This document shows, in pieces, positions 12,263-25,089 of a stretch of DNA of 64,000 nt. The stretch is from Pardosa pseudoannulata (lineage: Eukaryota; Arthropoda; Arachnida; Araneae; Lycosidae): NCBI GenBank assembly GCA_032207245.1, contig CM063510.1:51889118-51953117 (forward strand), read 5' to 3'. A model generated the notes under the pieces. It worked only from the letters and a program-made list of their open reading frames with translations. It did not search any database and was not told where the DNA came from. The stretch's first letter is position 1; each line of letters starts with the position of its first letter. Position numbers and translations under genes: made by a program.

Positions 12263-13424
12263 TGTAACGACTCCCAGCCCTATCGCTGCAAAGTGATCGA
12301 AAATGTGTCAAAATAGTACCGTTGTAAACGTGCACTGTTTGCATGTGGTGCAAGAGACGGGAGAGAAGCTAAATTTGTCAAGGCATGGTTTTCAGACTGG
12401 TTGTCAGGAAGATTTCTATGGCCGGGTTTGTCAAAGAACTTTGGAAACCTTGTCAGCAATGCCGCTGTAGAATTATTATTGTAGAATTATTGATGTTGTT
12501 GAATATTACATTTATCCTTTACGCCGCAATAACCTTTCACCGGTTCTTTGGTGGAACTATATGGCGGCAGACACAATTCAGTGTATTCATATGGTATGCT
12601 CCAGAATTTTAGAACAGAGCTGAATGCTTATTGACGAATAGAAAGGAGTACTATTAACTGATTAGCTTAAAGGAATTTTATTTATTTTCTATTCCTTGCT
12701 GACTTTGTCACAAAAATACCCGTTCTCGACATGACACACAGATAAGAAAAATCAAAATGGCTAAAAAAAATACTCGTTTTTTTAAATGATGCGAGTGATC
12801 TCTCCCCCAATTTCGGCCAAAATGATGCCCACTCAACACTGCGCATGGCGATGTCAGTGGAAAAATCCCGCCAGCAGGAACCCAAAACGATCGCCAAAAC
12901 GTAGCCTGAGTAGGAAGAACCGCCTAGGAATCTTAGGGCGCCAAGCAACACTCAAGCTGGACAATTGGTGAAAGTTGGGGAGAGCAAAACGGCAACCCAC
13001 GGATGGTCAGCGCGGGAAGATTCAATGTGACTTGGACATGGACAAGCACCATTCCATAAAATAAGAGGTCAGGAAGCCGGCAATTCCTAGCATTCCCTTT
13101 TAAATAGAATGTGGTTATACCACAGCCGACACCACAGGAAGAAAACTGTCTAAGGTCAGACATTCTGTCTAAATTACCGAGACAGTCAGGAACAATAGTT
13201 TTGACCAACTACCATCATTTTGGCCGATATCGGCGAATCCCATTTGAGTGGGTGTTTCCTGGACAGCCCCTGGAATGGCGGATAAAAGGAGGTCAATTAA
13301 ATGGATTAAAATTATATTATCAGATTAAAATGGATTAAAATTATTTTATCTTTTTATTTTAATCGCATCATAACAATGCTTTTTATTTCAGACTGCTATC
13401 TTACAAATTGGTAGAGCCGTTACG
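12263..13424. mobile_element. GC-richer island, possible solo LTR
   Basis: This segment is clearly less AT-rich than its surroundings. It begins TGTAACGACTCCC and ends GAGCCGTTACG, ends that are inverted copies of each other and resemble LTR termini (TG...CA, with the last base changed). Near the 3' end it has a run of AATTAAATGGATTAAAA-type sequence suitable for polyadenylation. I cannot find a matching target-site duplication, and ORFs of 75-91 codons on both strands match nothing I know. It abuts the BEL/Pao relic that follows. Confidence 0.4.
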
Positions 13425-14785
13425 GAAACTCCTGCCATGATACTGCAATTCTGTATACTTTCCAAGGAGCCGGAGGTGTTTGGAAACATATATTATTACC
13501 ATATAAAATGCTGTTGACGCATTTTAGCTGCTTACATTTTAAGTGATAAACTTTTCCATCCAAGCTTACATTCTTGTTTAGGGTGTTTTGTATACTTGGA
13601 CTACTACAGTAAATTATCGCAACCAGATGGTTAATTATAAGGATACTAGCATATAGCGCGTCATATGACAGGATCAATAAAATATTTAATTTTTGAAAAT
13701 TGTAAAGTACAGTCTTCCGATACTGGGAATATAGTTTAGAATCATTTAGTCAAAACGTGTGGTTATGTATAAAAAACAAACACACAAACGAAGAAACTTC
13801 CTAATTTTCAAAGATATATAACTTAAACTCTAGATATTTATTAGTCCGTGAAATATCATAGACTTTTATGAAAAGAATCTGTTGTTAATACCGGTGATAA
13901 AATTTTCATTGGAACAAAAATTAATCGAGGATTAAATTTAAAATTATCACATATGTACTTAACCTATTATTTAAGCCAAATATAAAAGAAAATTATTTAA
14001 GTATTATTTAAGTTCAGTGATAAAACGTGTGAAAATAATGCAGACGATATTTAAATAATTTAAAATAAGAAATGATTCAATGAGAGGGTTAAAGGAATAA
14101 AGTCCTGATGCTGGAAAAATGTTATTTTTACCTATTTAATCCTTTGAAGGGCACTGGTATATATAATATACCATCTGTTAATTTTTTTTTCTCTGATTTA
14201 TATAGAAAAAAAAGTTTTTGATTTTCAATTTTTCATCAAACTACCGACACTTAATTTTTTTCCCTTCTTTTAATTATTCCTGTCAAAATCTTCTTTTAGG
14301 ATCAAGCTCTAATAAAACCTGATCCTAAAAGCAAAAATTCGATTTTTCAAAGTTAAGACTTGAAAATAAAAGTACCTATTTAAAACTTCACATACAAATT
14401 TCTTATCGATTGGATTTATACACCCTTTTAATAAAAATTATTAATTATTTTTCCAATATTATTAAAAAAATATGTCATTTTCATGGTGTTCCAAGGGAGG
14501 TGATTACGCCATCAAATTAAGCCTTGCTTATTCCTCAAGTAATATAATTTATTTTTCATATATATCATATTTAAAAGATCCATAGATAACATTTATAAAC
14601 CAATTTCATTGAAAACTGAAGAATTTCTATGGGTGCACCTCAAAAGGTTAAGAGATAAATTGATAAATTTAATCGCCTTTTCTTAACCGGAAAATATAGT
14701 GCTTGAAATAATGACATTAAATGCACGAAAAGGAAAGGTGGGGGTTGATTTCGAACGTTTTAAAGACGACAGTGTTTTTCACTAT
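13425..14785 (-). mobile_element. BEL/Pao-derived relic, copy 1
   Basis: Shares long stretches with 43792-44660: TCATATGACAGGATCAATAA, GTTGTTAATACCGGT, TTCAGTGATAAAACGT, GATATTTAAATAATTTAAAA, AATTTAATCGCC and CTTGAAATAATGACATTAAA. The minus-strand reading LILSYDALYASILII matches the second copy's reverse-transcriptase-like region. It is split by the TTAA-flanked element at 14140-14647, which inserted later. Confidence 0.6.
14140..14647. mobile_element. TTAA-flanked element nested in BEL/Pao relic
   Basis: Flanked by TTAA at 14136-14139 and 14648-14651. Ends are imperfect inverted repeats: TCCTTTGAAGGGCAC left, GTGCACCTCAAAAGG right. The second relic copy runs straight across the equivalent point (near 44525-44545), which acts as an empty-site control. 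An internal inverted pair TTTTAGGATCA / TGATCCTAAAA lies at about 14295-14332. No ORF. Confidence 0.72.
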
Positions 14786-14879
14786 GATATGAAGTATATT
14801 TATACAAATTTATTTCAGAATCGGCTCGATAATTTAGGAGCAGATAAACTTTACTCGCTTTGAAGTTGGTAAACCTAAC

Positions 14880-15065
14880 TCGTCAAGAATCCAATATGGA
14901 TTCCTCTATCCGTTCCAGGTCCAACCGCTTCGTAAATTCGAGGACAGACGGACAGATAACTTAGGCAATTATTATATAGGGGATTACTTACAGATGGCTC
15001 CAAACGGTTACGAACATTGATCCGAAGCGTGATTAAAAATCACAGCATCCGATACCATAACACAA
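14880..15065 (-). mobile_element. Heavily decayed tRNA-SINE-like fragment
   Basis: GATGGCTCCAAACGGTTACGA followed by GAACATTGATCCGAAGCGTG resembles the family 1 body, but the B box is lost. The upstream part (GACAGACGGACAGATAA) differs from that family. Confidence 0.3.
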
Positions 15066-16180
15066 CAGCCTTATTTCCCCTATCTTGTTGGGTAGTCTGT
15101 GATTTATTCAGAAACTCCTCTCTCTCTTATATACATATAAGTTACAAAATTCAGTGTCTTTTGCAGCCCTAACTGACCGAAATCTCAAGCCGTCTTTTTT
15201 AAATCATAATATTCTGAAAATGTTAATTTACAGCACTCTAAAAATTTCCTTTACAGTAATTACTGTGAAACATTCAATAAAAATCTGTTTAAGTGTAACA
15301 GAATGTCAATACAAGATAACTGATAATGATTAAGCAAAAATCAGAAGGGAACATTCCAGGAATCAAATGCATTATTTGTAACTTTTCCCATCTATCGATA
15401 TAAATAATTATAACGTTTGCATTAGTAGTTCATGCGTTAATGCAACAAATATATTTTTACCACGAACTCAATTCATGAACTAACATATAAATTCCTTTCA
15501 AGCTGATTAAATAAATGAAGTCTTCAATATCTCAGCAGAGAATGAACTGATGCGTATTTATTCCCATATCTTTTTCGAAATCTGACAAAGTAAATTCTAT
15601 TAAAATCGATTTCTTCGTAATTTCCCTCTGATGACACACATGATTCAATCCGTCCGAATTCTTTAATATTTATTTCTATTGGCGTTCTGTCGAAATTTAA
15701 AAAAAAACTTCAAATTATCATTCAGAATACTCGAGTTATTTACAAGTCTTTGCATTTTTAAAATGTTAATCAAAGGCTGTATGAATAGAAATTTACATAA
15801 ACGGTGTGATGAAATATTCATGAATTAAGCAATTTCTCCGGACAAGTTATCGATTGAATGTTATCTACAAAATTGTATTTCGACATTTCTTTCAAATCAT
15901 CTAAATTTTTTCACCTTATCAGGCGATTTTGAAAGAAAACCATTGGTATGGATTAGCTACGGCAAAGATAAGATTTAGATTTCCAATTGCATTTTTTATT
16001 TATTTATTCACCTTATGCACCATAAGTATTCTATCCTACTTCACACCATGTATTTAAGAAAAAAAATGGCAAAAATTATGAAACGCACATGATAAATTTG
16101 ACATGAAAGTGCGTTTCCAGATTACCAAACAATCCTACATTAACTCAATGAATTAACCTGCAAGGTCTTTCAATGTTATT
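15066..16180. other. AT-rich DNA, nothing recognised
   Basis: No ORF or repeat structure that I can support. Confidence 0.5.
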
Positions 16181-16184
16181 TTAA

Positions 16185-16801
16185 CACTTGGCATGCGGTT
16201 ATACTTCACCGCCAACTTAAGCTTGCAGAGGACGATTTTTCGTGAATCGCGCTAAAGTTTAGTCATTCAGAAAAATCGCAGTAAATCGAAAACTACTTTG
16301 TTTTTATGAAAGAAACTTTTTTTTATTTTACACTTTAATATATACTGTATGATTATTTAATAAAATAAAAACTATATTTCTACGAAATCACGAACATAAA
16401 AGATTTTTAAAATTAAAGTCCGATAATCTGTCAGCGCATATTTCTTCATCACTATCTTTGTCACAACGACTCATTTTATCAATTATGTATTCAACATAAA
16501 AAAACCAATCTTCAAAGTGACAAAACACGACTTGTACGTTATGGAGCTAGGAATTCGATTGAAGACGAAATAACGCAACAAAAGACCGAGTAACTCGACA
16601 GTCATAACATGTGGAAAGAAAAAATGCGAAGCGTTGCATAGCAACTCAAACAACCCGCATATAATTATACGTATTTAGTAGATTTGTGGTGGTTAACGGT
16701 TATTCACCGCAAATCTACTAAATACGTATTTTTACGTGACCCGCGCTCCAGTGGCAGGCTGCGAAAAATAGCGTAAAAATACGTTGCCAGCACGTGAAGT
16801 A
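16185..16801. mobile_element. TTAA-flanked non-autonomous element with hairpin
   Basis: TTAA at 16181-16184 and 16802-16805 bracket 617 bp. The ends are only partly similar: CACTTGGCATGC left against the inverse of TACTTCACGTGCTGGC right. Near the right end, 16670-16731 forms a hairpin with 24 bp arms (TACGTATTTAGTAGATTTG...) around a short loop. GC content is higher than in the flanks. No ORF. Confidence 0.6.
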
Positions 16802-16805
16802 TTAA

Positions 16806-17588
16806 AGTTGATTTCATTCTTACTAAGTACTTGGTGCTTTTACAGAACCAGTTATCTTAGGATGTTGTAGAGGGAGAGGGGTTGGCTAATATAAATTGAA
16901 CGTGGGATCTAAAATTAAAAGCTTTATATATTCTCCCCTTTTTTGGCGGTTATACGAGGGATTATATTTACTGTATTCTTTTTTACATAAGCTGCGAGTA
17001 TTTTCTGACAGCGTGTAAGTTAGACGGAGTAGAGATCGAATTAAACTACAACATTTAAGTTGCAAGTAGTTGCAAAATGTAATGGGAATCGGACATCAAA
17101 CAGATAATTCAGCTTTGAAAGTTAATGATTACTGTTGCTAGCAGTGTTCTAAAAAAGAAGTGAAATCAAAATGAAATATAGAAACAGCAATACTTCTGTC
17201 GAGTATGATTTTAAATTTTTTTTCCTTGAACACCTGTCTTTTTTTACGTATATCCATTGATTACAGGAAGCCGTAAAATCATTTCGTATAGACTGCGCAC
17301 CTAGGATTTTCGCTCTCAATTTCAAAATGAAATACGCATTGTTTAAGAGTCACTACTGTCAAATTCAAATAAATCAATTCACAATCAAATTAATTATTTA
17401 CGTGAAAAAATATTTCTTCCGAATTTTTAGATTGTTATAACTATAATATGCGAATATACTTATATTTGAGTCTTTCTAAGAAAAACTCAAATTAATTAGA
17501 GATATAATAATGCCCATAACTTGTGCACAAACTTTAGCATGATGCAATTCAACCCAATATAAGGACGTTTAGTCTACAAAGAATTTTT
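16806..17588. other. AT-rich DNA, nothing recognised
   Basis: Nothing beyond base-composition fluctuation. Confidence 0.5.
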
Positions 17589-17600
17589 AAGTGCCTTGGG

Positions 17601-17774
17601 TTTTGTTTGGAGTGCTAAGGTCTACTGTTTTGTTACATTAGAGTTAATGAGATCGAGACCTAAGGCTTAAAACCGGCTCCGACTGGCTACTAACAATTAT
17701 GGTAGCAGTGAGATTCAAACCCGCGTATTTCACTACCGAAGAGCAGCACACTACCATTCAGTCATTGCTCGTTT
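17601..17774 (-). mobile_element. tRNA-derived SINE (family 1, copy 3)
   Basis: Old copy with TTTGTTTGGAGTGCTA, a damaged B-box region (GAGATTCAAACCCGCG) and CAGTCATTGCTCG. Flanked by AAGTGCCTTGGG at 17589-17600 and AAGTACTTTGGG at 17775-17786, a 12 bp duplication with two differences. Confidence 0.83.
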
Positions 17775-17786
17775 AAGTACTTTGGG

Positions 17787-20567
17787 AACCTAAAAAATTC
17801 GATGACTGATAAGGAGAAAAAATGAAGAAAATCACCTTAATCTGAAATTTTTGAAAATAATCTGTAAGACAACTTTTCGACTGGTGTCTTTACAAAATTT
17901 TATATATTTAGTTTTATTTTATATAAAATTTTAGATAAAACTTATTACAAATAATATAAAAAATGCCCTGTAAAGCAAATATGTTTTTTTAACTTAGAGA
18001 AATTGATTATTCTACTGTGATTTTCGCGGTTATGAGTTTTCCAGAGACAAAATTGTTATTAATGCCTTTTCTACAATATTAAGTTGTTGAATCAAATTTT
18101 GATTATGAAAATATCTTTGTTACGAAAATATTCTACTCCCCAATACATGTTAGCTTAACGTATGCAGTGAAACGAACAAATTATACAACCTTTTTGTTAA
18201 CAAATAAAAAATGAGTAGTCAAAAGGAAGAGATGCTATCTTTGGGTACTACTTGTTAAATCAATAGATAGTGCTCCTTAGACTATTATTTTTCTCTATTA
18301 TCGTTGAATAAGTATTCTGGATTTTATAAATCTTGATTTTATAACCTTTCATGTTAGATTGCCGAAAGTTGAACTTCCCTTTTGAACAATATGTATTATC
18401 TCTAAATTGTAAAATGTTTACCCAACAAAAATTGAATTTATATGTTTTATGAAAAATAACGTATTGACATATTATAAACTCACCAGTAATAATTCATTTT
18501 CATATGAAATTACTTCAATGGAGCACGTGTGAGTACCACCGGTTTAAAAGAAACGAGTAAATATTAAATAATTGCTTTATAACTAAATAAATTATTACCG
18601 GCAGTCAATATTAAACTATCTTGCATTTAATTGTGTTACAGCAGTAACTATTACTACTATAAAGAGAAAAACTGGAATATTTCAGTTATTCCAGTTGCAG
18701 AAAAATTTGTATTCCTAATGTAGGATATATGCTGATGTTTTGTTCGAAACTAATTCGAAAAGTTCAAAAGAAACTAAAACATAATTCACTTAGGTATAAC
18801 AAAAAATATTATAACGAAAATTATTTAATTTTATTGGTTTTCCATACTTTTTTTTACATTTCTTAAGAAAGAAAGTCAATTTTAGTTTCTTGAATTCACT
18901 GGATCTCTCCCAAATGATTTTTGGAAGTCATTATAGGTAACCAAAATTTTAATGATAGGAAGTTTTTTTCCTTATAAAATATTTTTATTCATGTTGAGTC
19001 CTTTGAGATGCAGCTCAAAGCTTGAACTTGCTCATTGGTAGACACAAAAGAAGCCAATATAAGACCGAAAAACTCCCTATTCATTCAACTTACATATGTT
19101 CCATCATAAATAGTTTTCTTTCCTCTTTTAAATAATACATTACTTACTTTTCTACCTACATGCTAAATGGAAGTTTTTTTTTTTCTGAAGACATGAAATC
19201 TGTGGAATTGCATTTGAATTCCATCATACAAACTTTTTTTATGATTTCAATGCGCGAAATCATAACGAATTAGGCAGTTTGATTTAAAATATAAAAATAC
19301 TTTTTTTAAATGCCACACTTAAGACTATATTAGTGTATGTAAGTAATATAACTGAGAATAAAACTGTATAGCTAGATGTAAAGATATGAAGTTTTTCCTA
19401 AACTGAACTTAAAGGAATGTAGACGTAGTAAAACTTTTTTAAATCATTAACTTTAGAATCATGAAAATTTTCTTGCATAAACAGTGATGTAGTATTTATT
19501 ATTGATCATACTATAAATGGTTTTATGTCCCACTTTTTTTAAAATTTTAATTTTTAATACTTTTTTAATTTTTTATAATTATTCCATGAATTTAGATTTT
19601 CTTTCTTAATTTTATTACTTAAAAATGTATCCTTAACACACTTGGTTATTACTTTACGTAACGATTAATTGAGTAGTTAGATTATAGGAATAATTTTTTT
19701 ATTAGTATATTGTATTATCATTAAAAATCAACTTTTTATCATCTAAGCTAAAGTTTAGAATGTATGTGGAAGGGTTTGGCAAAATTTTCATAGAAATGGT
19801 AAAATATATTGGTATTATCTTCTGGTGGTGGTGTTTCATACACAGATGATATTTATGCAATTTAAACTACGTCTTCCTTTAAACTATTTACTCTAAATTT
19901 TAAGCAAAATTGCCGTTGAACAACGTTACTTTTAAACTAATCTTAGTACGTGGTTCATCAAAATATACTATCATATCATACTATTCATTAATATTTTCCC
20001 ACAAATTAAGTTTGCTTCTTCAATGCTACTGGAAAATATCTATGGGTTTGGTGGTGTGTTTCGTTATCCCACCTTTATCGCCATTTTGAAGTTTACAGCT
20101 GCTAGCTGTAAGCTTGCTGCTTCCAGCTATTTGGTCATCATCAACTTGGCATGGTTTTGGATGTCAACTTTTCATGGCATGAAAAGAAAAAGGGAAATAG
20201 GTAATTGAAATCAGGTTGTAACGAAGAGATAAAGCATGGTAGATGTCCGAAGGTATGGTAGAATCTAGAATCATCAAAGAAATTACTCACTTCCATCTAT
20301 TCCATGAAAAAGTTTTCAGGGCTTAATAAAGAAAAGGGATTCTCTGACACTAAACTCCAAGTTTATTTTCCTATTACTGTACAATCCTATTTCTACAGTT
20401 TGTAATCTAGGTCTCATCGAATGACCTCTTTAGTTATGCCATATCAGTTCTTTAAAGGTATGTAAGCCCTGAGATTAAAATACGCTGTTATTGATATCAA
20501 ATGTTTAATTGCAAACAGATTTTTATAATGTCTAAATACGACTTAAATATAAAATTTTGTTTGCAAT
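17787..20567. other. AT-rich DNA, nothing recognised
   Basis: Long stretch without supported features. A 61-codon ORF at 20023-20208 has no recognisable domain and is probably chance. Confidence 0.5.
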
Positions 20568-20571
20568 TTAA

Positions 20572-20696
20572 CCCTCCTAATGCTCATTCCGCGATTTCCA
20601 CAGACAACTTAAATGTATCAAAATTTGCTCATCCAGCGATTTTCACGGCCATGTCTTTTTCTTCTTTTTTTCAGGAGTACATCCCAATTTTACCGT
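20572..20696. mobile_element. TTAA-flanked MITE, family M2, copy 1
   Basis: A 125 bp element between TTAA at 20568-20571 and 20697-20700. Its left part, CCCTCCTAATGCTCATTCCG, is the inverse of the right part of the element at 49495-49621, and its right end TTTTACCG matches that element's left end ACGGTGAAAA inverted. Both copies keep TTAA borders, which defines the family. Confidence 0.77.
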
Positions 20697-20700
20697 TTAA

Positions 20701-22124
20701 CTAGTGAAATAAATTATATACAGTATTAGACGTTTAATTACGTAATAAATAGAATGATGTGAATAGAACTATAATTATGTTAGATAATATAATTATAATT
20801 ATATCATGTAATAAATAGAGATTAACTGTAATTCAATTGAGATTTATTAGAAAAATATTTTTCTTGTAATAACATCTGAAATTGATGTTTGTGACAGTTT
20901 AGTTTCTCACGATAAAAATCTATATATAAAACCTTTTCTGGAAAGTAAAAGTGCATATTCCAGTTCCTCAATATATGTAGATTTTAAATATACAAAAAAA
21001 TGCACAATTTTTTAATCTATTTCCATCTACAAATTGAGCAGTCACATGGTTAATTACTCATTATTTCTAATGAAACATCCTGTTTTACTGCTTTAAAAAC
21101 CCCCACACTAGTGTATGATAAGATGAAATAGATTTAAATACATAAATGGTGCATGATAAAATATTTAAAAAAATAATTAAATATTTAATTAATTAACATG
21201 CAACAATTAATTTGCAGATATAACTTTTCATGATAGAAATATAATTTTAATCAATTTAATTACAAATCATATATCTACAAGTCTTAAAGTTTAAAGCTTT
21301 GACATAATATATATATGATTTTTATACTCAGAAATTTAAATTTTTTACTTAAGGTATGAAATATGTATAATGGTAACCATTATCTTAAGCAATTTTGTAC
21401 CGACTAATTTAAACAACTGTAAATTATTGTATTATCTCCATTGATTGCCATTGACAGGTTTATTTAAAATAATAATTCAAAGTGTAAAAACTAACATTTT
21501 TTATAGTTGTTACTTTCTAATTAGTTGATTAAATATACCCTTCAGAATATAATTCAAATGATAATGTTTGAAAATAGTTTTCAAGGTAAATTTCGATATT
21601 ACATTAAGATTTAATGCATTACATTAGACTTCCGATGTCTAATGTGAATCATATTCTCGTGATATATTAATTTCCAAAAGAGAAAACTTCATTTAACTGA
21701 AAACTTTTTAATTAATCATACTAAAGGTATCACTGTATTTAACAAAATATGTATATTACATTTCAAGTCAATTTTCGCCCATACACATTGGATACTCATA
21801 ACAAACTTTGTAATAGGGAAGATTGATATACGACTAAGATAGTGTTGAAAGCCATGATTTCGACAGTTTATAGATATTTAATGAAATGTCTTCAGTTTGG
21901 AATTTACTCTCAGCATTAATTAATAACCATGAGCGAAGTTTCAAGGTAAATTAATGTTAAAATTTCAAGTGAAGTTTGTCAGTGAGATTTATTTCATGTA
22001 AGTTTATTAATAACATCAAAGTCTTAGTTTGGAAGCTTAGAGAGTGTTTCCTGCATTTGCAAGAGATATAAAGGTGCTTAAGGCGATAGTGAACTTTCAT
22101 AGAGGAGAAATTTAACTGAAAATT

Positions 22125-22125
<1 letters not shown>
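20701..22125. other. AT-rich DNA, nothing recognised
   Basis: No supported features. Confidence 0.5.

Positions 22126-22172
<47 letters not shown>
22126..22172. repeat. (TA)n microsatellite
   Basis: About 46 bp of pure TA. Confidence 0.97.
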
Positions 22173-22175
<3 letters not shown>

Positions 22176-22709
22176 TGATTCATGAAAAATAACTAAGAAA
22201 GATAAGCTAAAAGGTTTGCTTTTATATATCCTCCGATATTGTTTGTAAATATTGACTCGACATATAATTGATAAAAATTCAAGTTTCGGGTTTTATGGAT
22301 ATTTAAAAGCATTCTAACTATTGCATTTCTAACTATTTTTAACTTGATAGTGTCGCCAGAATCCAGTTTAGATTTCTCATATGCACAAAATTGTTAATGC
22401 CCAAACGAAATTCGTACAAAAGAAGAATTGATGTTTCTATTCCACGAATAACAATTTTAATTCATTTAAAAATTTCCATTAAATATTTTATTTTAATTCT
22501 AATATTTAAATATAGAAGATATTCCATTCATTAAAAAATTATCTACCAAAATAAATACTATATGATCTTTTCCATTATATATTGCTGCAAATCAAGCAGG
22601 GAAAAATTTCTATGTATTATTCTGATGTATTTTTCTATGTATTTTTTGATGTATTTTTCTGAAATATTTGTTATATTGAAGATGTTAAATCCCTCTGAAA
22701 TGTAGGAGC

Positions 22710-23155
22710 ATATCTGTTGCCTTTGGAGTCAACGGTGGTCAACATCTAGTTATTCCAGCAGCATCTTGGAGGTCAGAAGTAATCGTCAAATTAGACTAAT
22801 CTTTGAGCTAACATTCAATGGTGACCGACATCTAGTTATTCCAGCAGCATCTTGGAGGTCAGAAGTAATCGTCAAAGTAGACTAATCTTTGAGCTAACAT
22901 TCATTGGTGACCGACATCTAGTTATTTCAGCAGCATCTTGGAAATCAGAAGTAGTCAACAAAGTAGACTAATCTTTGAGTTAACGTTCAATGGTGACAGA
23001 AATCTAATTATTCCAGCAGCATCTTGCAGGTCAGAAGTAATCGTCAAATTTAACCAATCTTTGAGTTAATGTTCAATGGTGACCGACATCTAGTTATTCC
23101 AACAGCTTCTTGTAAGTCAGAAGTAATCGTCAAAGTAGACTGATCTTTGAGCCAT
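22710..23155. repeat. 86 bp tandem repeat, ~5 copies
   Basis: The motif CATCTAGTTATTCCAGCAGC recurs at 22743, 22829, 22915, 23001 (diverged) and 23087, a constant 86 bp spacing. Each unit also contains GGTCAGAAGTAATCGTCAAA and ATCTTTGAGC. The unit is not a multiple of three and no frame stays open. Confidence 0.95.
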
Positions 23156-23693
23156 TCCATCAAGTCTATCACACTGTGTATTAAAGTAACCAACGTGGTG
23201 CTTCAGTATATTTCTCTAATATGGTCTGATAATAGTATTTGAAGAAACTTTAAATCTGTTTATTTGTGGATGAAATTATGTACAAAAATAAACTCATACA
23301 AACAGGAAATAATTCCGTCCTGAAATAAGTCTGAACACCAATTGTCATTTTTTCCAACTTATAAAGTTCTATAGCTAACAGTGTAAACTGTTTACCTTAC
23401 AGCTAATGAAAGGATCTATAATTAAAATTAATGATTTTAAAAACACATCGCTCTATTCTGTAATTGCAGAGATCTGTTAGTGATAATAACTGCAGAAAAA
23501 TAGATATTTTTGCTATTGTTATTATTCACCTTAAGTTATTTTTATGCATACTGATGATAACGTCTAAATTATATTCTGATTAACCTAATCTGTCATTTTT
23601 CTTGGAATCATTTAATTCTTTTATTTCATATGATATGAAATAGATTTTAAAGTTTCCTGATAATAATAATTATAGTTATAATAATATTAATAA

Positions 23694-23697
<4 letters not shown>

Positions 23698-23778
<81 letters not shown>
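23698..23778. repeat. (TA)n microsatellite
   Basis: About 80 bp of pure TA, preceded by an AT-rich TAATAAT stretch. Confidence 0.97.
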
Positions 23779-23781
<3 letters not shown>

Positions 23782-25085
23782 TTCTTTGAAACATGGTTGA
23801 TAAAATATGTTATCTAGTGCTGTATACCGAAATTTATTGTATGTAATTAATATTTTTTAAGATTTTAAGTTGTTACAAGTACTATCTGCTTTTCTAAGGG
23901 TAATTTCTTGCATCACAGGAGAATTCTTAATAGTTAAATACATGGCATTGCCACCCATCAAAATAAATTTAATACTGAGCACAGGTCTTAAGTAAATTTA
24001 AGATATATGCATTGATTAAATGAGGTTTAAGCAAAATTTTAAACATATGTTCCATTCGTGTCTATAGAAAGAAAATATAACTATCTGATTTTATCAAGCG
24101 AAAATTTTTAAAAAATAGTATTCATTAATATGTGTAACATTTTGCAATTCGAGAATTTGAGGTGAGTAATAAATTACATTTTACTAATGCAGAGATATCT
24201 TTTATAGACACTCAAATGAAAATCAAAAAAATTTACCTGAAGTTTAATATATAAAATATTTCAAATTAATAAATTTTATACATTAAGATATAGAAATGTA
24301 TAGAAAAAAAATAACGCTGAAAAAATTTGCATTCAAGATATTAAAATACTATATGTTACATGCCGTGAATAATTATTTGATAAAATCGGTTGTAAAAATC
24401 CATTAAGTAGCTGTCTATGATAAGCATTTTTATATATTTTTAATTTGAAAGCCAAAATTCTTCCACATTGATTAAATATTTATGCACCTTATTCATTATA
24501 TTTTAGGCATTTTTTTTAAATTTTAGTTTCCATTACATTGATAAATGTGAATATATTTATTAAAAAAGAGAGTACTTAAATTTACTGTTACAGAATAATA
24601 CCTTCTTTCCTTGAGTACTAACTTCTCAAAAACATTGGTTATTTAATACTAATTTTTATGAAATTTATCTCAACAAAATAAAATACCGCATTGAAAAATA
24701 CATGTTATACAAGTGTTATAGACTAAGTTATATAGTATATTTTAAGTGCCTCCTACGTGTTGCTTTAATCTATGGATTTTTACTCTTTAAAACTATCAAC
24801 TTTAAAGTTTTTATGTAGGATTAGTAAAACAAGTGAAAGAATCCGTTTGAAAAGTTCCACATTTAGAAATATACTTGTTACCAGCAGAATTAATTAATAT
24901 AATGACTATATTGTAATATAAGACATTACATTGTTAAAATATAATTAGATGTAACTTATTTGAAATCTTCAATGAATTTTTAACTAGTTGTGGAAGTTAT
25001 ATTTATTATGTAGTTAATTTTTCTGGAGATAACAAACATTTACTTAAAAGCTAAGAAATTCAAGCCGATTTGTTTGATAATTTTG
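23779..25085. other. AT-rich DNA, nothing recognised
   Basis: No supported features. Confidence 0.5.
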
Positions 25086-25089
25086 TTTT

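Noticed and set aside
12682..13338. ORFs of 75-91 codons on both strands as host exons
   Set aside because: They overlap on opposite strands, match no family and owe their length to higher GC content.
22710..23155. CRISPR array suggested by regular 86 bp spacing
   Set aside because: Whole units are repeated with no unique spacers, and the DNA is eukaryotic.
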